Source: JAAUTT01 sp963846585 (GTDB lineage Bacteria; Bacteroidota; Bacteroidia; Bacteroidales; JAAUTT01). Taken from it: a DNA stretch of 64,000 nt. The DNA is taken from contig CAWJWO010000017.1 in assembly GCA_963846585.1 (NCBI GenBank), forward strand, positions 62,001-126,000, in the 5' to 3' direction. The position numbers and the translations under genes were made by a program. Under the pieces are notes generated by a model. The model was not told the DNA's origin. It did not search any database and worked only from the letters and a program-made list of their open reading frames with translations. How positions within the stretch are numbered: position 1 is the first letter of the stretch; the number at the start of each line of letters is the position of its first letter. Of the stretch, positions 34,013 to 43,625 are shown piece after piece.

Positions 34013-35209
34013 CTATTCACTATTAACAATTATTATTTTTCCTTTCGGCGAAAACTTCACATTTGATGAAATAGAAATCATATTCAATATTTTATTAATA
34101 TTATCATATCTTCCAAGGCTTATTGTAAATCGTAAATTTTTAGTGTTTTCACCATTATATTCAAAATCAACATCGTACCAACGCGACATTACCTTTAAAA
34201 TATTCTCAATAGGTTCGTTTTCGAATACAAACATGCCTTTTGTCCATGCAATAAACTGTCCGGCATTAACTTCCTTTGTATTGCTTATGCCTGTTGCTTT
34301 ATTATAAGTAAATTGCTGATCAGGTTTGATTTTTTGTTCAGGATCTGACCTGGTTTTTAAACTAACTCCCACGCTGCCTTCCACTAATGTAGTTTGCACC
34401 AGGCTTTCATTACTATAAGCCGACACATTAAATATTGTACCGTATACTTTAACATTGATATTGTAGGCCTTCACAATAAATGGTGTAATATCCGACTTTG
34501 CAACCTTAAAAAATGCCTCCCCTTCCAGGGTTACTTCACGTGTATTTCCTATAAATATAACAGGATAAATTAATTTTGAATCTGCATTTAGTTTTACAGT
34601 GGTACCATCAGATAAAACCAGGGTATATTCACCTCCGCGCGGGGTTATTAAAGTGTTATATGCTATAATATCTGCAGAATTGTTGATAGAATCATTTTTA
34701 GTATAACTAAGAACAGAACCTGAATTCACAATTTCAGCCAGGTCATTTTTGATAATTTGTTTGTTATTGGTGCTATCGAGCACAATTTTCTGATTGTTAG
34801 CTGTAACCAAAATAGCTTTTTGTGAGCCCTGAACAATGTTTATGACATAATGCGGTGTTTCCGGCTTATGGATTTTTAATATGAGCAAATATGAACAAAT
34901 AACCAATGCAGCAATTGCCGCAGCATATTTTATATAATTTGGGTTAATTCTGTTTACTTTAAAAAGTAACCTTTTTGCCGAAATGTTTTCTTCAACTTTT
35001 TCAAATGCCTTTTCCGGATCAAATTTTCCCAATTCATTTAGTTCAATAACAAGCTTTTCTCCATTTTGAAGTTTATTATAGATAACTTTATTGTCAGGGG
35101 ATTCCGCAAGCCAGTTTTGCAATACCAGGGTTTCCTGATCCAACAATTTATCATATTTTTCCTTGGCAATTATTTCTGATATCTTTATTAAAGGTTGAAG
35201 ATTATCCAT
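34013..35209 (-). CDS. FecR-family anti-sigma factor
   Basis: The 398-residue protein has a cytoplasmic N-terminal sigma-binding part (1-90), one membrane helix (about 92-112), a periplasmic FecR domain with TPRGGEYTLVLSDGTTVKLNADSKL (near 190-215), and a C-terminal DUF4974 STN-like region (about 315-395). It should hold the ECF sigma factor inactive until the receptor signals. The sigma gene is on the same strand but separated from it by an oppositely oriented gene. Confidence 0.93.
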   Translation of the reverse strand: MDNLQPLIKISEIIAKEKYDKLLDQETLVLQNWLAESPDNKVIYNKLQNGEKLVIELNELGKFDPEKAFEKVEENISAKRLLFKVNRINPNYIKYAAAIAALVICSYLLILKIHKPETPHYVINIVQGSQKAILVTANNQKIVLDSTNNKQIIKNDLAEIVNSGSVLSYTKNDSINNSADIIAYNTLITPRGGEYTLVLSDGTTVKLNADSKLIYPVIFIGNTREVTLEGEAFFKVAKSDITPFIVKAYNINVKVYGTIFNVSAYSNESLVQTTLVEGSVGVSLKTRSDPEQKIKPDQQFTYNKATGISNTKEVNAGQFIAWTKGMFVFENEPIENILKVMSRWYDVDFEYNGENTKNLRFTISLGRYDNINKILNMISISSNVKFSPKGKIIIVNSE

Positions 35210-35230
35210 AATATTGACTATTATTGATTA

Positions 35231-35280
35231 TGTTGCAGGTTGCAGGTTGCACGTCCTTTTTCCCTGGTTCCTGGTTCTAA
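35231..35280 (-). repeat. GCAGGTT heptads, CACGTCC and GGTTCCT words
   Basis: Upstream of the FecR gene the plus strand reads TTGCAGG twice, then CACGTCC, then TGGTTCC/TGGTTCT. On the coding strand this is GAACCAG, GGACGTG, CAACCTG, the usual order, ending about 20 bp before the start codon. Confidence 0.85.
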
Positions 35281-35432
35281 TATTTATACAACTGAATTAA
35301 AAAAACGGGTGTATAACTTCAGGTAAATTTTTAAAATGTATCTATCCATAAATTTATTGATAATTGAATACTGAAAGTTGAAAAATCATAATATCTTTGA
35401 TAATCAATAAATGATATTAATAAAAAATAGTT

Positions 35433-36020
35433 ATGAAGAATTTACTCTTTTTAGCATTAATGAGCCTGAGTTCCATGACATTTTCCCAACAAATTGTTGT
35501 GTTTGGCAAGGAGGAATTATGTGATCTGAATACGAATAATAGTATTTGTATGACTTCCGATAAAAATAAGCAGGATTTTATAAACCTGTTTAAAATTTCC
35601 AATTTTCAGGATACTGCCCAAATAAATAAAGTTGAGTTTATAACGCCTCCTTTGCAATGGGGAAGAAATATTAGTAATGCAGTAAAATATGGTGAAGTCA
35701 TATTTTATAAATCACAAGTGAACGGGTTTATTTTTAATATAAAACTCATGAATCTTTTACCCGACCATAACTATATTTTTACCCTGAATGGCAATCCTAA
35801 ATTAGAAGGGAATAATTTATTGCCAGATACCGTCCCAAATTTAAAAGCCGAAAAATATTATGATTTTTTATTTGTAAGGACAAATGCTGTTGGGGAATAT
35901 ACCGGTAAAATAGGAGTTTACCTCTTAAAAGGCGATTATCATGTAAGGTTTTACGTTAAGGACCACGATGATTTTAAAATAGTATTATACCACGACTATT
36001 TTAAGTTCAAAATAAAATAA
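35433..36020 (+). CDS. Secreted protein of unknown function, intercalated in the sigma/FecR locus
   Basis: The 195-residue protein has a clear signal peptide (cleavage after TFSQ, about residue 19) and a beta-rich body with LLPDHNYIFTLNGNP and GDYHVRFYVKDHDDFKIVLYHDYFKFK. I do not recognise a named family. The gene lies between the ECF sigma and FecR genes but on the opposite strand, and its 3' end overlaps that of the sigma gene by 14 bp, so the transcripts converge. It might be a target or modulator of the locus; nothing in the sequence proves that. Confidence 0.75.
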   Translation: MKNLLFLALMSLSSMTFSQQIVVFGKEELCDLNTNNSICMTSDKNKQDFINLFKISNFQDTAQINKVEFITPPLQWGRNISNAVKYGEVIFYKSQVNGFIFNIKLMNLLPDHNYIFTLNGNPKLEGNNLLPDTVPNLKAEKYYDFLFVRTNAVGEYTGKIGVYLLKGDYHVRFYVKDHDDFKIVLYHDYFKFKIK

Positions 36021-36537
36021 ATATTAAGGATAATTTTTCGCGAAGCTGTTTATAGGCAATCTTCTTTTGCTGTTTAACTGTATTGATTGATATATCCATA
36101 TTATCAGCAATTTCTTCGTTTTTTAAACCTTGCAGGCATAGTTTTATTATTTGCTTTCTTTGTACGGGAAGTTTATTTATTGCATTATTTAAATTTTGTA
36201 TTACTTCAGTTTCAATTACAGCCTCTTCAAAAAAAACCTCATTATCCTCCAATATTATTTGACTGTACTTCTCCCTGATTTTTATATGCCTGTTGAAATT
36301 AATGCACCTGTTTTTTATAGAAGTGTAGATAAAAGCTTTTATATGATCAATGCTTTCAAATTTTCCCTTTTGATGCCACAATTCAATAAAAACTTCCTGT
36401 GTTATATCTTCCGATTCATTATAATCATTAATAAATTTCGTGGCAAACAAACACATGGTTGAGTACAGCATATCAAATATTAAACGATACGACTCTTTAT
36501 CGCCCTGCTGAAATGCTTTTATAGTTTTCTCCTGCAT
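36007..36537 (-). CDS. ECF RNA polymerase sigma factor (sigma-70 family)
   Basis: The 176-residue protein has region 2 (about 10-75, with YNESEDITQEVFIELW) and region 4 (about 115-170, with LPVQRKQIIKLCLQGLKNEEIADNMDIS and TVKQQKKIAY). It belongs to the Bacteroidota group paired with FecR and TonB receptors. FecR lies 800 bp downstream after an antisense gene. Probably it activates the receptor operon when freed. Confidence 0.93.
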   Translation of the reverse strand: MQEKTIKAFQQGDKESYRLIFDMLYSTMCLFATKFINDYNESEDITQEVFIELWHQKGKFESIDHIKAFIYTSIKNRCINFNRHIKIREKYSQIILEDNEVFFEEAVIETEVIQNLNNAINKLPVQRKQIIKLCLQGLKNEEIADNMDISINTVKQQKKIAYKQLREKLSLIFILF

Positions 36538-36637
36538 GACCTCTTCTTAGAAGTTTAGACATACAAAATAAACCAAAATATTACGCCAATTGTATTATTA
36601 TTGGTACTTTTAATTTTTGAAATAAAACTGCACAATT

Positions 36638-38092
36638 ATGACAACACTATTGAATAGTTTGGAACCGGCATTATTATGGAAAAATTTTGATAGCATCTGC
36701 AAAATACCCCGCACTTCCAGAAATGAAGAAAAAGCTATCGATTTTGTAGTAAATTTTGCTGTCAAACATAATCTCAAGTATAAGAAGGACCAGGTAGGCA
36801 ATGTTGTTATCAGCAAACCTGCCACCAGGGGTAATGAAAACAAACCCGGTATAGTCCTTCAGGCACATCTTGATATGGTGCCTCAAAAAAACGCATCTTC
36901 GTCGCATGATTTCAGTAAGGACCCTATTCAAACATATATGGATGGCGAATGGGTGCATGCAAAAGACACTACACTTGGTGCCGATAATGGTATTGGTGTA
37001 TCAGCAGGATTGGCAGTACTGGAAGCTGACAATATATCACACGGTCCGGTGGAAGTATTGTTCACAATTGACGAAGAAACAGGTATGACCGGTGCCATGA
37101 ATCTTGCGGCTGATTTCGTGAAAGGCCGTATTCTTATGAATCTTGACTCTGAAGACGAAGGGGAACTATATATAGGTTGCGCTGGCGGAATAAACACTTC
37201 TGTAAAATTTACCTTTGAGCCTGAACAATTACCGGCAGGTACATTAGCTTTCAATATCAAAATTACCGGTCTCAAAGGCGGGCACTCAGGTGTAGACATA
37301 AATCTTGGCCGCGGAAACGCTAACAAATTGATGAACAGGCTACTTTGGAATGCATCCCGTGAACTTGGGCTGAGGCTTGCCGGCTTAGAAGGCGGAAGCG
37401 TACGTAATGCCATTCCGCGTGAATCTTTTGCTACCATAGTGTTGCCTACTGATAAAGAAAAGGCATTCAAAAGTATGGTTGAAGGCTACCTGCGGGATGT
37501 GATAAATGAATTGTCGTCAGTAGATCCGGGAATAAAAATTGATGTTACTGAAACTGATTTACCAAAGTTTATTATTAATAAAAATATCCAGGCTAAGTTT
37601 CTTAATGCCATATATGCCTTTCCTGACGGGGTTACAAGGATGTCGGCCGACATGCCCGGAATTGTTGAAACATCTACAAACCTTTCAATAATAAAATCTT
37701 TTAATAATTATATCGAAATAAGTTGTTTGTCACGCAGTTCGGTTGATACGGCCAAAACGGACATCTGCAATGCAATTACCAGTGTTTTTGAACTGGCAGG
37801 TGCCAATGTCATTCACGAAGGAGCTTACCCGGGTTGGAAACCAAATGTTAATTCCCCGGTTTTAGCTACCATGAAAAAGATATATAAGGATAAATTCGGC
37901 AATTTACCGGAAATAAAGGTCATCCATGCCGGACTGGAATGCGGTTTAATTGGCGACGTTTATAAAGGAATGGATATGATATCATTTGGCCCCACTATAA
38001 AGAATGCCCATTCACCCGATGAAAAGGTAAATATACCTTCAGTTCAGAAATTTTGGGTTTATCTGACGGAAGCGTTGGGAAAAATAAAGTGA
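36638..38092 (+). CDS. pepD: Aminoacyl-histidine dipeptidase (peptidase D, M20 family)
   Basis: Cytoplasmic zinc dipeptidase cleaving Xaa-His and other dipeptides. The 484-residue protein has the M20 metal and catalytic motifs LQAHLDMVPQ (near 78), TTLGADNGIG (near 115) and TIDEETGMTGA (near 147), plus GHSGVDINLGRGNA and a C-terminal FGPTIKNAHSPDE. Length matches E. coli PepD. It stands alone, divergent from the sigma gene. Confidence 0.95.
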   Translation: MTTLLNSLEPALLWKNFDSICKIPRTSRNEEKAIDFVVNFAVKHNLKYKKDQVGNVVISKPATRGNENKPGIVLQAHLDMVPQKNASSSHDFSKDPIQTYMDGEWVHAKDTTLGADNGIGVSAGLAVLEADNISHGPVEVLFTIDEETGMTGAMNLAADFVKGRILMNLDSEDEGELYIGCAGGINTSVKFTFEPEQLPAGTLAFNIKITGLKGGHSGVDINLGRGNANKLMNRLLWNASRELGLRLAGLEGGSVRNAIPRESFATIVLPTDKEKAFKSMVEGYLRDVINELSSVDPGIKIDVTETDLPKFIINKNIQAKFLNAIYAFPDGVTRMSADMPGIVETSTNLSIIKSFNNYIEISCLSRSSVDTAKTDICNAITSVFELAGANVIHEGAYPGWKPNVNSPVLATMKKIYKDKFGNLPEIKVIHAGLECGLIGDVYKGMDMISFGPTIKNAHSPDEKVNIPSVQKFWVYLTEALGKIK

Positions 38093-38217
38093 AAAGGAAT
38101 AGAAGAAGGTAAGGGAATGTAAAGAATGAGCGACTATTTATTGCTACTTTAGAAATTTAATAATGGTCAAAGCCAACCAAAACAAATTAATTATATTTTA
38201 GCTTAAATATTAATAAT

Positions 38218-38439
38218 ATGCATACATACCGTATTATATTGACACAGGAACCGGAAGGAGGATATACGGTAACTGTACCATCCCTTTCCGGCTGTATTAC
38301 TTATGGAAATAATATTAACCACGCTATTGAAATGGCTAAAGAAGCCATTGAAGGATATTTGGAAATTTTAAAAGAACAAGGTGAAAACATACCCGATGAC
38401 AGCCACACCCTGGAATATTCTTTGACTTTAGCTTCGTGA
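38218..38439 (+). CDS. hicB: HicB-family antitoxin
   Basis: The 73-residue protein contains the HicB partial RNase-H-like fold with TVPSLSGCITYGNNINHAIEMAKEAIEGYLE. It lacks an obvious C-terminal DNA-binding domain, as in short HicB forms. It overlaps or abuts the toxin gene downstream and should neutralise it. The order antitoxin first is the reverse of the classical hicA-hicB order. Confidence 0.9.
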   Translation: MHTYRIILTQEPEGGYTVTVPSLSGCITYGNNINHAIEMAKEAIEGYLEILKEQGENIPDDSHTLEYSLTLAS

Positions 38440-38441
38440 GC

Positions 38442-38654
38442 ATGAGTAACTTTCCATCTCTAACCCCGAAGGAACTTATAAAGAATCTTGAAAGTAAAGG
38501 TTTTGTTTTAAAAGGTATTCATGGAAGCCATCATTATTATATACATCAAGTTACAGGTAAAATTACTGTAGTACCAATGCATAATAAAGACCTTGCAAAA
38601 GGTACATTAAATGCTATACTTAAACAAGCTGGTATTGATAGAAATGACATTTAA
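38442..38654 (+). CDS. hicA: HicA-family mRNA interferase toxin
   Basis: The 70-residue protein has the dsRBD-like HicA fold with GFVLKGIHGSHHYY carrying the catalytic His region and VPMHNKDLAKGTLNAILKQAGI. Translation-dependent mRNA cleavage is the family activity. I start it at the ATG at 38442; a GTG at 38436 overlapping the hicB stop as GTGA is possible and would allow coupling. Confidence 0.9.
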   Translation: MSNFPSLTPKELIKNLESKGFVLKGIHGSHHYYIHQVTGKITVVPMHNKDLAKGTLNAILKQAGIDRNDI

Positions 38655-38699
38655 AATATTTTAATTTAATATAGTTAAAAAAGTATAAACCTTATAAAA

Positions 38700-38792
38700 C
38701 TCATTTTCAAATTAGCACATTTATTGCCCTGAGCGTAGTCGAAGGGTCAAATATTCAAATTACATTTGTCATTAGTAATCAGTAATTTGTCA
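38700..38792 (-). repeat. Composite spacer repeat with hairpin tag, copy 3
   Basis: Plus strand: CATTTTCAAATTAGCACAT, hairpin tag at 38727-38746, TCAAATATTCAAATTAC, then TTTGTCATTAGTAATCAGTAATTTGTC. On the minus strand the word order matches 12441-12540. It ends at the metF stop codon. Confidence 0.86.
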
Positions 38793-39656
38793 TCATTTCA
38801 CCAGCGTCTCGAATATCTCCACTATCGCCCTAGATTTGTTCAGGGTATAAAAATGAATGCCCGGTGCTCCCCCGTCAAGCAGGTCACGACATTGTTCAAT
38901 CGAGTAATCCATTCCTATCTGGTAAATTTTTTCGCTGTTATTTTGATACGGTTCCATTGCCTGGATTAATTCACCCGGAATGTTGGCACCGCTTAACTGC
39001 CCGAAACGTTTTATCTGTCCGTATGAAGTAATTGGAATTATTCCTGGTATAATCCTGGCAGTTATTCCTATAGCTTTAACCTTTTCCAGGAACCTGAAAT
39101 AAGCTTCATTGATAAAAAACAATTGTGTAACGAGAAAATCGATGCCTGCATCAACCTTTTTCTTTAAAAACTGAATATCAACATCAAGACTTGCCGCCTC
39201 CGGATGCTTTTCAGGGTATGCCCCTCCTCCGACACAAAATGAATGTTGCTGTTTGACAAATGCCACCAGCTCATTGCTATTGGCAAATCCATCCGGGTGA
39301 GGTATAAAAACACCCTGGCCTTTTGGAGGATCTCCGCGCAAAAGCATAAGGTTTTCAATACCGATATTTTTTAAATACTTAATGTCTTCAGCCACCTTAT
39401 CCCGTGATACGTTAACACAGGTGTAATGTGCAACCGTAGTTATGCCGATCCTATTCTGCAGGTAATCTACCAGGGCAAACGACCTTTCGTGAGTTGATCC
39501 CCCTGCCCCATAAGTAACTGTTAAAAAGGATGGGTTTAGTTTTAATAGTTGCCCTACATTGATCCCAAAATCAACGGCAGCAATTTCATCTTTAGGCGTA
39601 AAAAATTCAAAGGAAAATGTCCGGCTTTGTTGTTTAAAAATATCTGTTATTTTCAT
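38793..39656 (-). CDS. metF: Methylenetetrahydrofolate reductase
   Basis: Reduces 5,10-methylene-THF to 5-methyl-THF, the methyl donor for MetH. The 287-residue TIM-barrel flavoprotein begins with KITDIFKQQSRTFSFEFFTPKD, carrying the catalytic Glu in FEFFTP, followed by TYGAGGSTHER and LLRGDPPKGQG (near 115). It lies 231 bp downstream of metH on the same strand; the gap is filled with inverted repeat words. Confidence 0.96.
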   Translation of the reverse strand: MKITDIFKQQSRTFSFEFFTPKDEIAAVDFGINVGQLLKLNPSFLTVTYGAGGSTHERSFALVDYLQNRIGITTVAHYTCVNVSRDKVAEDIKYLKNIGIENLMLLRGDPPKGQGVFIPHPDGFANSNELVAFVKQQHSFCVGGGAYPEKHPEAASLDVDIQFLKKKVDAGIDFLVTQLFFINEAYFRFLEKVKAIGITARIIPGIIPITSYGQIKRFGQLSGANIPGELIQAMEPYQNNSEKIYQIGMDYSIEQCRDLLDGGAPGIHFYTLNKSRAIVEIFETLVK

Positions 39657-39696
39657 TCGGTTGTACTAAATATTTTTTATAATAATAATTTGTAAT

Positions 39697-39890
39697 TACA
39701 GAGCCAGGAACCAAGAGCCAGGAACCAAGACAATTTGAAAATTAAAAAATGTGCAAATTTGAAAATAATAATAATAAATTTCTGATTAATGATCACTGAA
39801 CACCTTTTATCTTTTATCTTTTATCTTTTATCTTTTATCTTCTGTATTTTGTATTCTGTCTTGGTTCCTGGTTCTTGGCTCTTGGTTCTA
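39697..39890. repeat. Opposed GAGCCAG/GAACCAA and TTTTATC-TTGGTTC heptad arrays
   Basis: 39700-39730 reads two rounds of GAGCCAG plus GAACCAA. 39805-39888 holds 12 in-phase heptads: five TTTTATC, TTCTGTA, TTTTGTA, TTCTGTC, TTGGTTC, CTGGTTC, TTGGCTC, TTGGTTC. The last words are the reverse complement of the first block, so the spacer can fold back. The array ends at the TAG stop of metH (39888-39890, minus strand). Confidence 0.93.
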
Positions 39891-42800
39891 TATATAATTC
39901 AGATTCCCAGGCAGCCACCTTTCAACCTGTGCTGTCGATACGCCTTTGCGCCGGGCATAATCTTCAACCTGGTCGCGGGAGATTTTATCCACAAAGAAAT
40001 ACCGGCTTTGAGGATGGGCGAATATCAAACCGCTTACAGAAGCGGCCGGCATCATTGAAAAGTTTTCGGTTAATTTTATACCCGCTGTTTCTTCTGCCCT
40101 GAGCATATCGAATAACACTCTCTTCTCGGAATGGTCGGGACAGGCCGGGTATCCATGTGCAGGTCGTATACCTGTGTATTTCTCAAGTAAAAGTTCTTCT
40201 AAAGGCATTGATTCATTAGGAACATATCCCCAGAATTCTTTTCTTACCCTTAAATGAATAAGTTCTGTAAAGGCCTCGGCCAATCTGTCTGCTAATGCTT
40301 TTACCATTATAGAATTGTAATCGTCAAGTTGTTTTTCAAATGCTGTTGCAATATCACTAACCCCAATTCCTGCTGTTACAGCAAACATGCCAAGATAATC
40401 GGTAATACCGCTTTCCCTGGGTGCAATAAAATCCGACAGGCACAGGTTTGGCAACCCTGTTTCCTTCTGCGTTTGGTTACGTAGATTATGAAATATCTTA
40501 ATGACTTCCTTACGGCTTTCGTCCCTGTATACCTCAATATCGTCACCCACCGAATTAGCCGGTAAAATACCAATTATACCGTTAGCGGTAATCTGTTTTT
40601 TTGAAATAATCTCATCCAGAAGTTTATTGGCATCGGCAAATAACCTTCTCGCTGTTTCTCCCTGTTGGGGGTCGTCAAGGATCTGGGGAAATTTACCCTT
40701 CAACTGCCATACTATGAAAAAGAATATCCAGCTTATATATCCCCTTATCTCCCCAAGCGGATAATCCTGAAATTCCTTGAAACCAGTATACTTTGGTATT
40801 ACAGGCGGTTGTGCATTCCAGTCAATTTTAAACCTGTTGGCACGTGCCTCATCAAGGGTGATGTATTTTATATTCACTTTTTTGCCTGCATATGACTCCC
40901 GTAATTCCTGGTATTCATTCTTTACCTCATTGGCATACTTTAGGTTATGGTCAGATGAAAGCAAACTGCTTACTATTTGAACACTTTTGGACGCATCCTT
41001 AACATAAACCACAGGATTTGAATATTTTGATGATATTTTTATAGCTGTATGTATTTTTGAAGTAGTTGCACCACCAATTATCAAAGGTTGTTTCATCCCT
41101 GTGCGTTCCATTTCCTCTGCCACATGCACCATTTCTTCAAGTGAAGGGGTTATAAGGCCGCTTAACCCAATTATATCCGCATTTATTTCTTGGGCAGCAT
41201 TTAAAATTTTTTCACAGGGTACCATCACCCCTAAATCAACTATTTCATAATTATTGCAACCCAAAACCACACCTACAATATTTTTTCCAATATCATGCAC
41301 ATCGCCTTTTACGGTTGCAAGCAATATTTTACCGGCGGAGGATTTTTTCCCGCTTTCAGCTTTTTCAGCTTCAATATATGGAAGCAACTGCGCAACGGCC
41401 TTTTTCATTACACGGGCACTTTTAACTACCTGTGGCAAAAACATTTTACCGGCACCAAAAAGGTCTCCAACAATATTCATCCCAACCATCAACGGCCCTT
41501 CAATAATATCCAGCGAATATTTATGTTCCTTACGGGCCTCCTCCATATCCTGTTCAACATGGCTATCTATACCTCGTACAAGTGAATGGGAAATCCTTTC
41601 CTGAAGGGTACCTTTTCTCCATTCATCGTCAGCAGTGATAGTAACCTGAGAGTCCTGTCCCTTGTATTTTTCAGCAAACTCTACCAGGCGCTCGGTGGCA
41701 TCGCCCCGTTTATTCAGGACAACATCCTCAACTTTTTCCAGTAATTCTTTCGGGATCTCATCATAAACCTGCAGCATGCCAGGGTTAACAATGCCCATAT
41801 CTAGACCGGCCTGTATAGCATAAAACAGAAATACGGAATGTATTGCCTCACGAACGACATCATTGCCCCTGAAAGAAAATGAAAGGTTACTAATACCTCC
41901 GCTCAGCCTGGCATGTGGGAGGTTCTCCTTAATCCATCGCGCTGTCCTTATAAAATCAACCGCATAATTATTGTGTTCTTCAATACCTGTAGCAATGGCA
42001 AGCACGTTGGTATCAAAAATTATGTCCTGGGGAGGAAAATGTATCTCTTCCGTAAGAATTTTATACGCCCGGGAACAAATTTCAATTCTTCGTTCAAATG
42101 AGTCGGCCTGGCCTTTTTCATCAAAAGCCATGATAACTGCAGCGGCACCATAATTTCTTATTTTGCGGGCAGTAACTTTAAAGGGCCCCTCCCCTTCCTT
42201 CATACTTATTGAATTCACAATGGATTTTCCCTGTACACATTTCAATCCGGCTTCTATCACCGACCATTTAGATGAATCGATCATTATTGGAAGTCTCGAT
42301 ATCTCAGGTTCCGAAGCTATCAGATGCAAAAATTTAACCATGCATTTTTCGGACTCGAGCATCGCATCATCCATGTTAACATCAATTATCTGCGCTCCGC
42401 CTTCAACCTGGTTTCGGGCAATAGTAAGTGCTTCATCATATTTTTCATCGCGAATGAGCCTTGCAAATTTTTTAGAACCGGCAACATTGGTACGTTCTCC
42501 TATATTGATGAAGTTGGATTCTTTATTAATATTTAAAGGTTCCAGACCCGAAAGGTGCAAATCGGATGACAACTGAACAGGTTTATGGATAATAGAATTT
42601 TTAGCAAGTCCGGCAAATTTTTTAATATGTTCAGGTGTAGTACCGCAACAACCGCCAATTATATTAACAAAACCATGACTAAGAAAATCATGTACATGAT
42701 AACCCATTTGCTCCGGCGATTCGTCATATTCACCAAATTGGTTCGGTAATCCGGCATTAGGATGGGCGCTCACATAAAACGGGGATTTTTTTGCCAGTTC

Positions 42801-43577
42801 TTCAATATATGGCCTCATCTCCCTGGCCCCTAAAGCACAATTAATACCAATGCTCAATAAGTTTACATGAGAAACTGAATACAAAAAAGCTTCGACGGTT
42901 TGTCCAGACAGGGTTCGACCGCTTGCATCCGTAATAGTTACTGAAACTGAAACCGGAATTTGGGAATTTCTGCTTTTTAAAAGTTCGCTGATACCAAACA
43001 GGGCCGCTTTCGCGTTGAGGGTATCAAAAACGGTTTCAACCAATAACAGGTCCACTCCACCATCTAACAGCCCTTTAGCCTGTTCAGTATATATCTCTGC
43101 CAGGCCGTCAAACGAAACTGCCCTGTAGCCAGGATCATTTACGTCAGGAGAAAGGGAAGCTGTTTTGTTGGTTGGTCCGATACTCCCTGCAACATACCTC
43201 GGTTTCGAAGGATCGGCCCGGGTGAATTTATCAGCAGCTGAACGTGCAATGCGGGCACTGGCAAGGTTAAGTTCATAAGACAAATTACCCAGGGCATAGT
43301 CGGATTGTGATATGCGATTGGCATTAAAAGTATTTGTTTCTATTATATCTGCTCCGGCTTCAAGGTATTGTTCGTGAATACTCTGAATAATATCAGGCCT
43401 GGTAATAGATAATAAATCATTGTCACCCTTAAGATCTGACGGATGGTTACTGAAACGTTCCCCCCGAAAATCCCGTTCAGAAAGACGAAGTTGCTGAATC
43501 ATGGTTCCCATGGCACCATCAAGCACCAGAACACGTTTCTGTAATTCTTCCTTTATATTTGGTTTAAGCAATGTCAT
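39888..43577 (-). CDS. metH: Cobalamin-dependent methionine synthase
   Basis: Transfers the methyl group of methyl-THF to homocysteine through B12. The 1229-residue protein has all four modules: homocysteine-binding barrel (1 to about 325; zinc ligands in GINCALGA and GGCCGTTPEH), pterin-binding barrel (about 345-630; NIGERTNVAGSKKF), cobalamin-binding module with DVHDIG (near 755), and the SAM-binding reactivation domain (about 900-1229, RPAHGYPACPDH). No cobalamin riboswitch is visible in the 120-bp leader, which contains repeats instead. Confidence 0.97.
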   Translation of the reverse strand: MTLLKPNIKEELQKRVLVLDGAMGTMIQQLRLSERDFRGERFSNHPSDLKGDNDLLSITRPDIIQSIHEQYLEAGADIIETNTFNANRISQSDYALGNLSYELNLASARIARSAADKFTRADPSKPRYVAGSIGPTNKTASLSPDVNDPGYRAVSFDGLAEIYTEQAKGLLDGGVDLLLVETVFDTLNAKAALFGISELLKSRNSQIPVSVSVTITDASGRTLSGQTVEAFLYSVSHVNLLSIGINCALGAREMRPYIEELAKKSPFYVSAHPNAGLPNQFGEYDESPEQMGYHVHDFLSHGFVNIIGGCCGTTPEHIKKFAGLAKNSIIHKPVQLSSDLHLSGLEPLNINKESNFINIGERTNVAGSKKFARLIRDEKYDEALTIARNQVEGGAQIIDVNMDDAMLESEKCMVKFLHLIASEPEISRLPIMIDSSKWSVIEAGLKCVQGKSIVNSISMKEGEGPFKVTARKIRNYGAAAVIMAFDEKGQADSFERRIEICSRAYKILTEEIHFPPQDIIFDTNVLAIATGIEEHNNYAVDFIRTARWIKENLPHARLSGGISNLSFSFRGNDVVREAIHSVFLFYAIQAGLDMGIVNPGMLQVYDEIPKELLEKVEDVVLNKRGDATERLVEFAEKYKGQDSQVTITADDEWRKGTLQERISHSLVRGIDSHVEQDMEEARKEHKYSLDIIEGPLMVGMNIVGDLFGAGKMFLPQVVKSARVMKKAVAQLLPYIEAEKAESGKKSSAGKILLATVKGDVHDIGKNIVGVVLGCNNYEIVDLGVMVPCEKILNAAQEINADIIGLSGLITPSLEEMVHVAEEMERTGMKQPLIIGGATTSKIHTAIKISSKYSNPVVYVKDASKSVQIVSSLLSSDHNLKYANEVKNEYQELRESYAGKKVNIKYITLDEARANRFKIDWNAQPPVIPKYTGFKEFQDYPLGEIRGYISWIFFFIVWQLKGKFPQILDDPQQGETARRLFADANKLLDEIISKKQITANGIIGILPANSVGDDIEVYRDESRKEVIKIFHNLRNQTQKETGLPNLCLSDFIAPRESGITDYLGMFAVTAGIGVSDIATAFEKQLDDYNSIMVKALADRLAEAFTELIHLRVRKEFWGYVPNESMPLEELLLEKYTGIRPAHGYPACPDHSEKRVLFDMLRAEETAGIKLTENFSMMPAASVSGLIFAHPQSRYFFVDKISRDQVEDYARRKGVSTAQVERWLPGNLNYI

Positions 43578-43625
43578 CGTTTAGAATACAAGTGAATTGC
43601 AAAGATAATAAGAATGGAGTAAAAA

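Noticed and set aside
35392..35399. TATCTTTG promoter for the secreted protein gene at 35433
   Set aside because: The -7-like element is present but no TTTG lies 19 bp upstream, so I did not list it.
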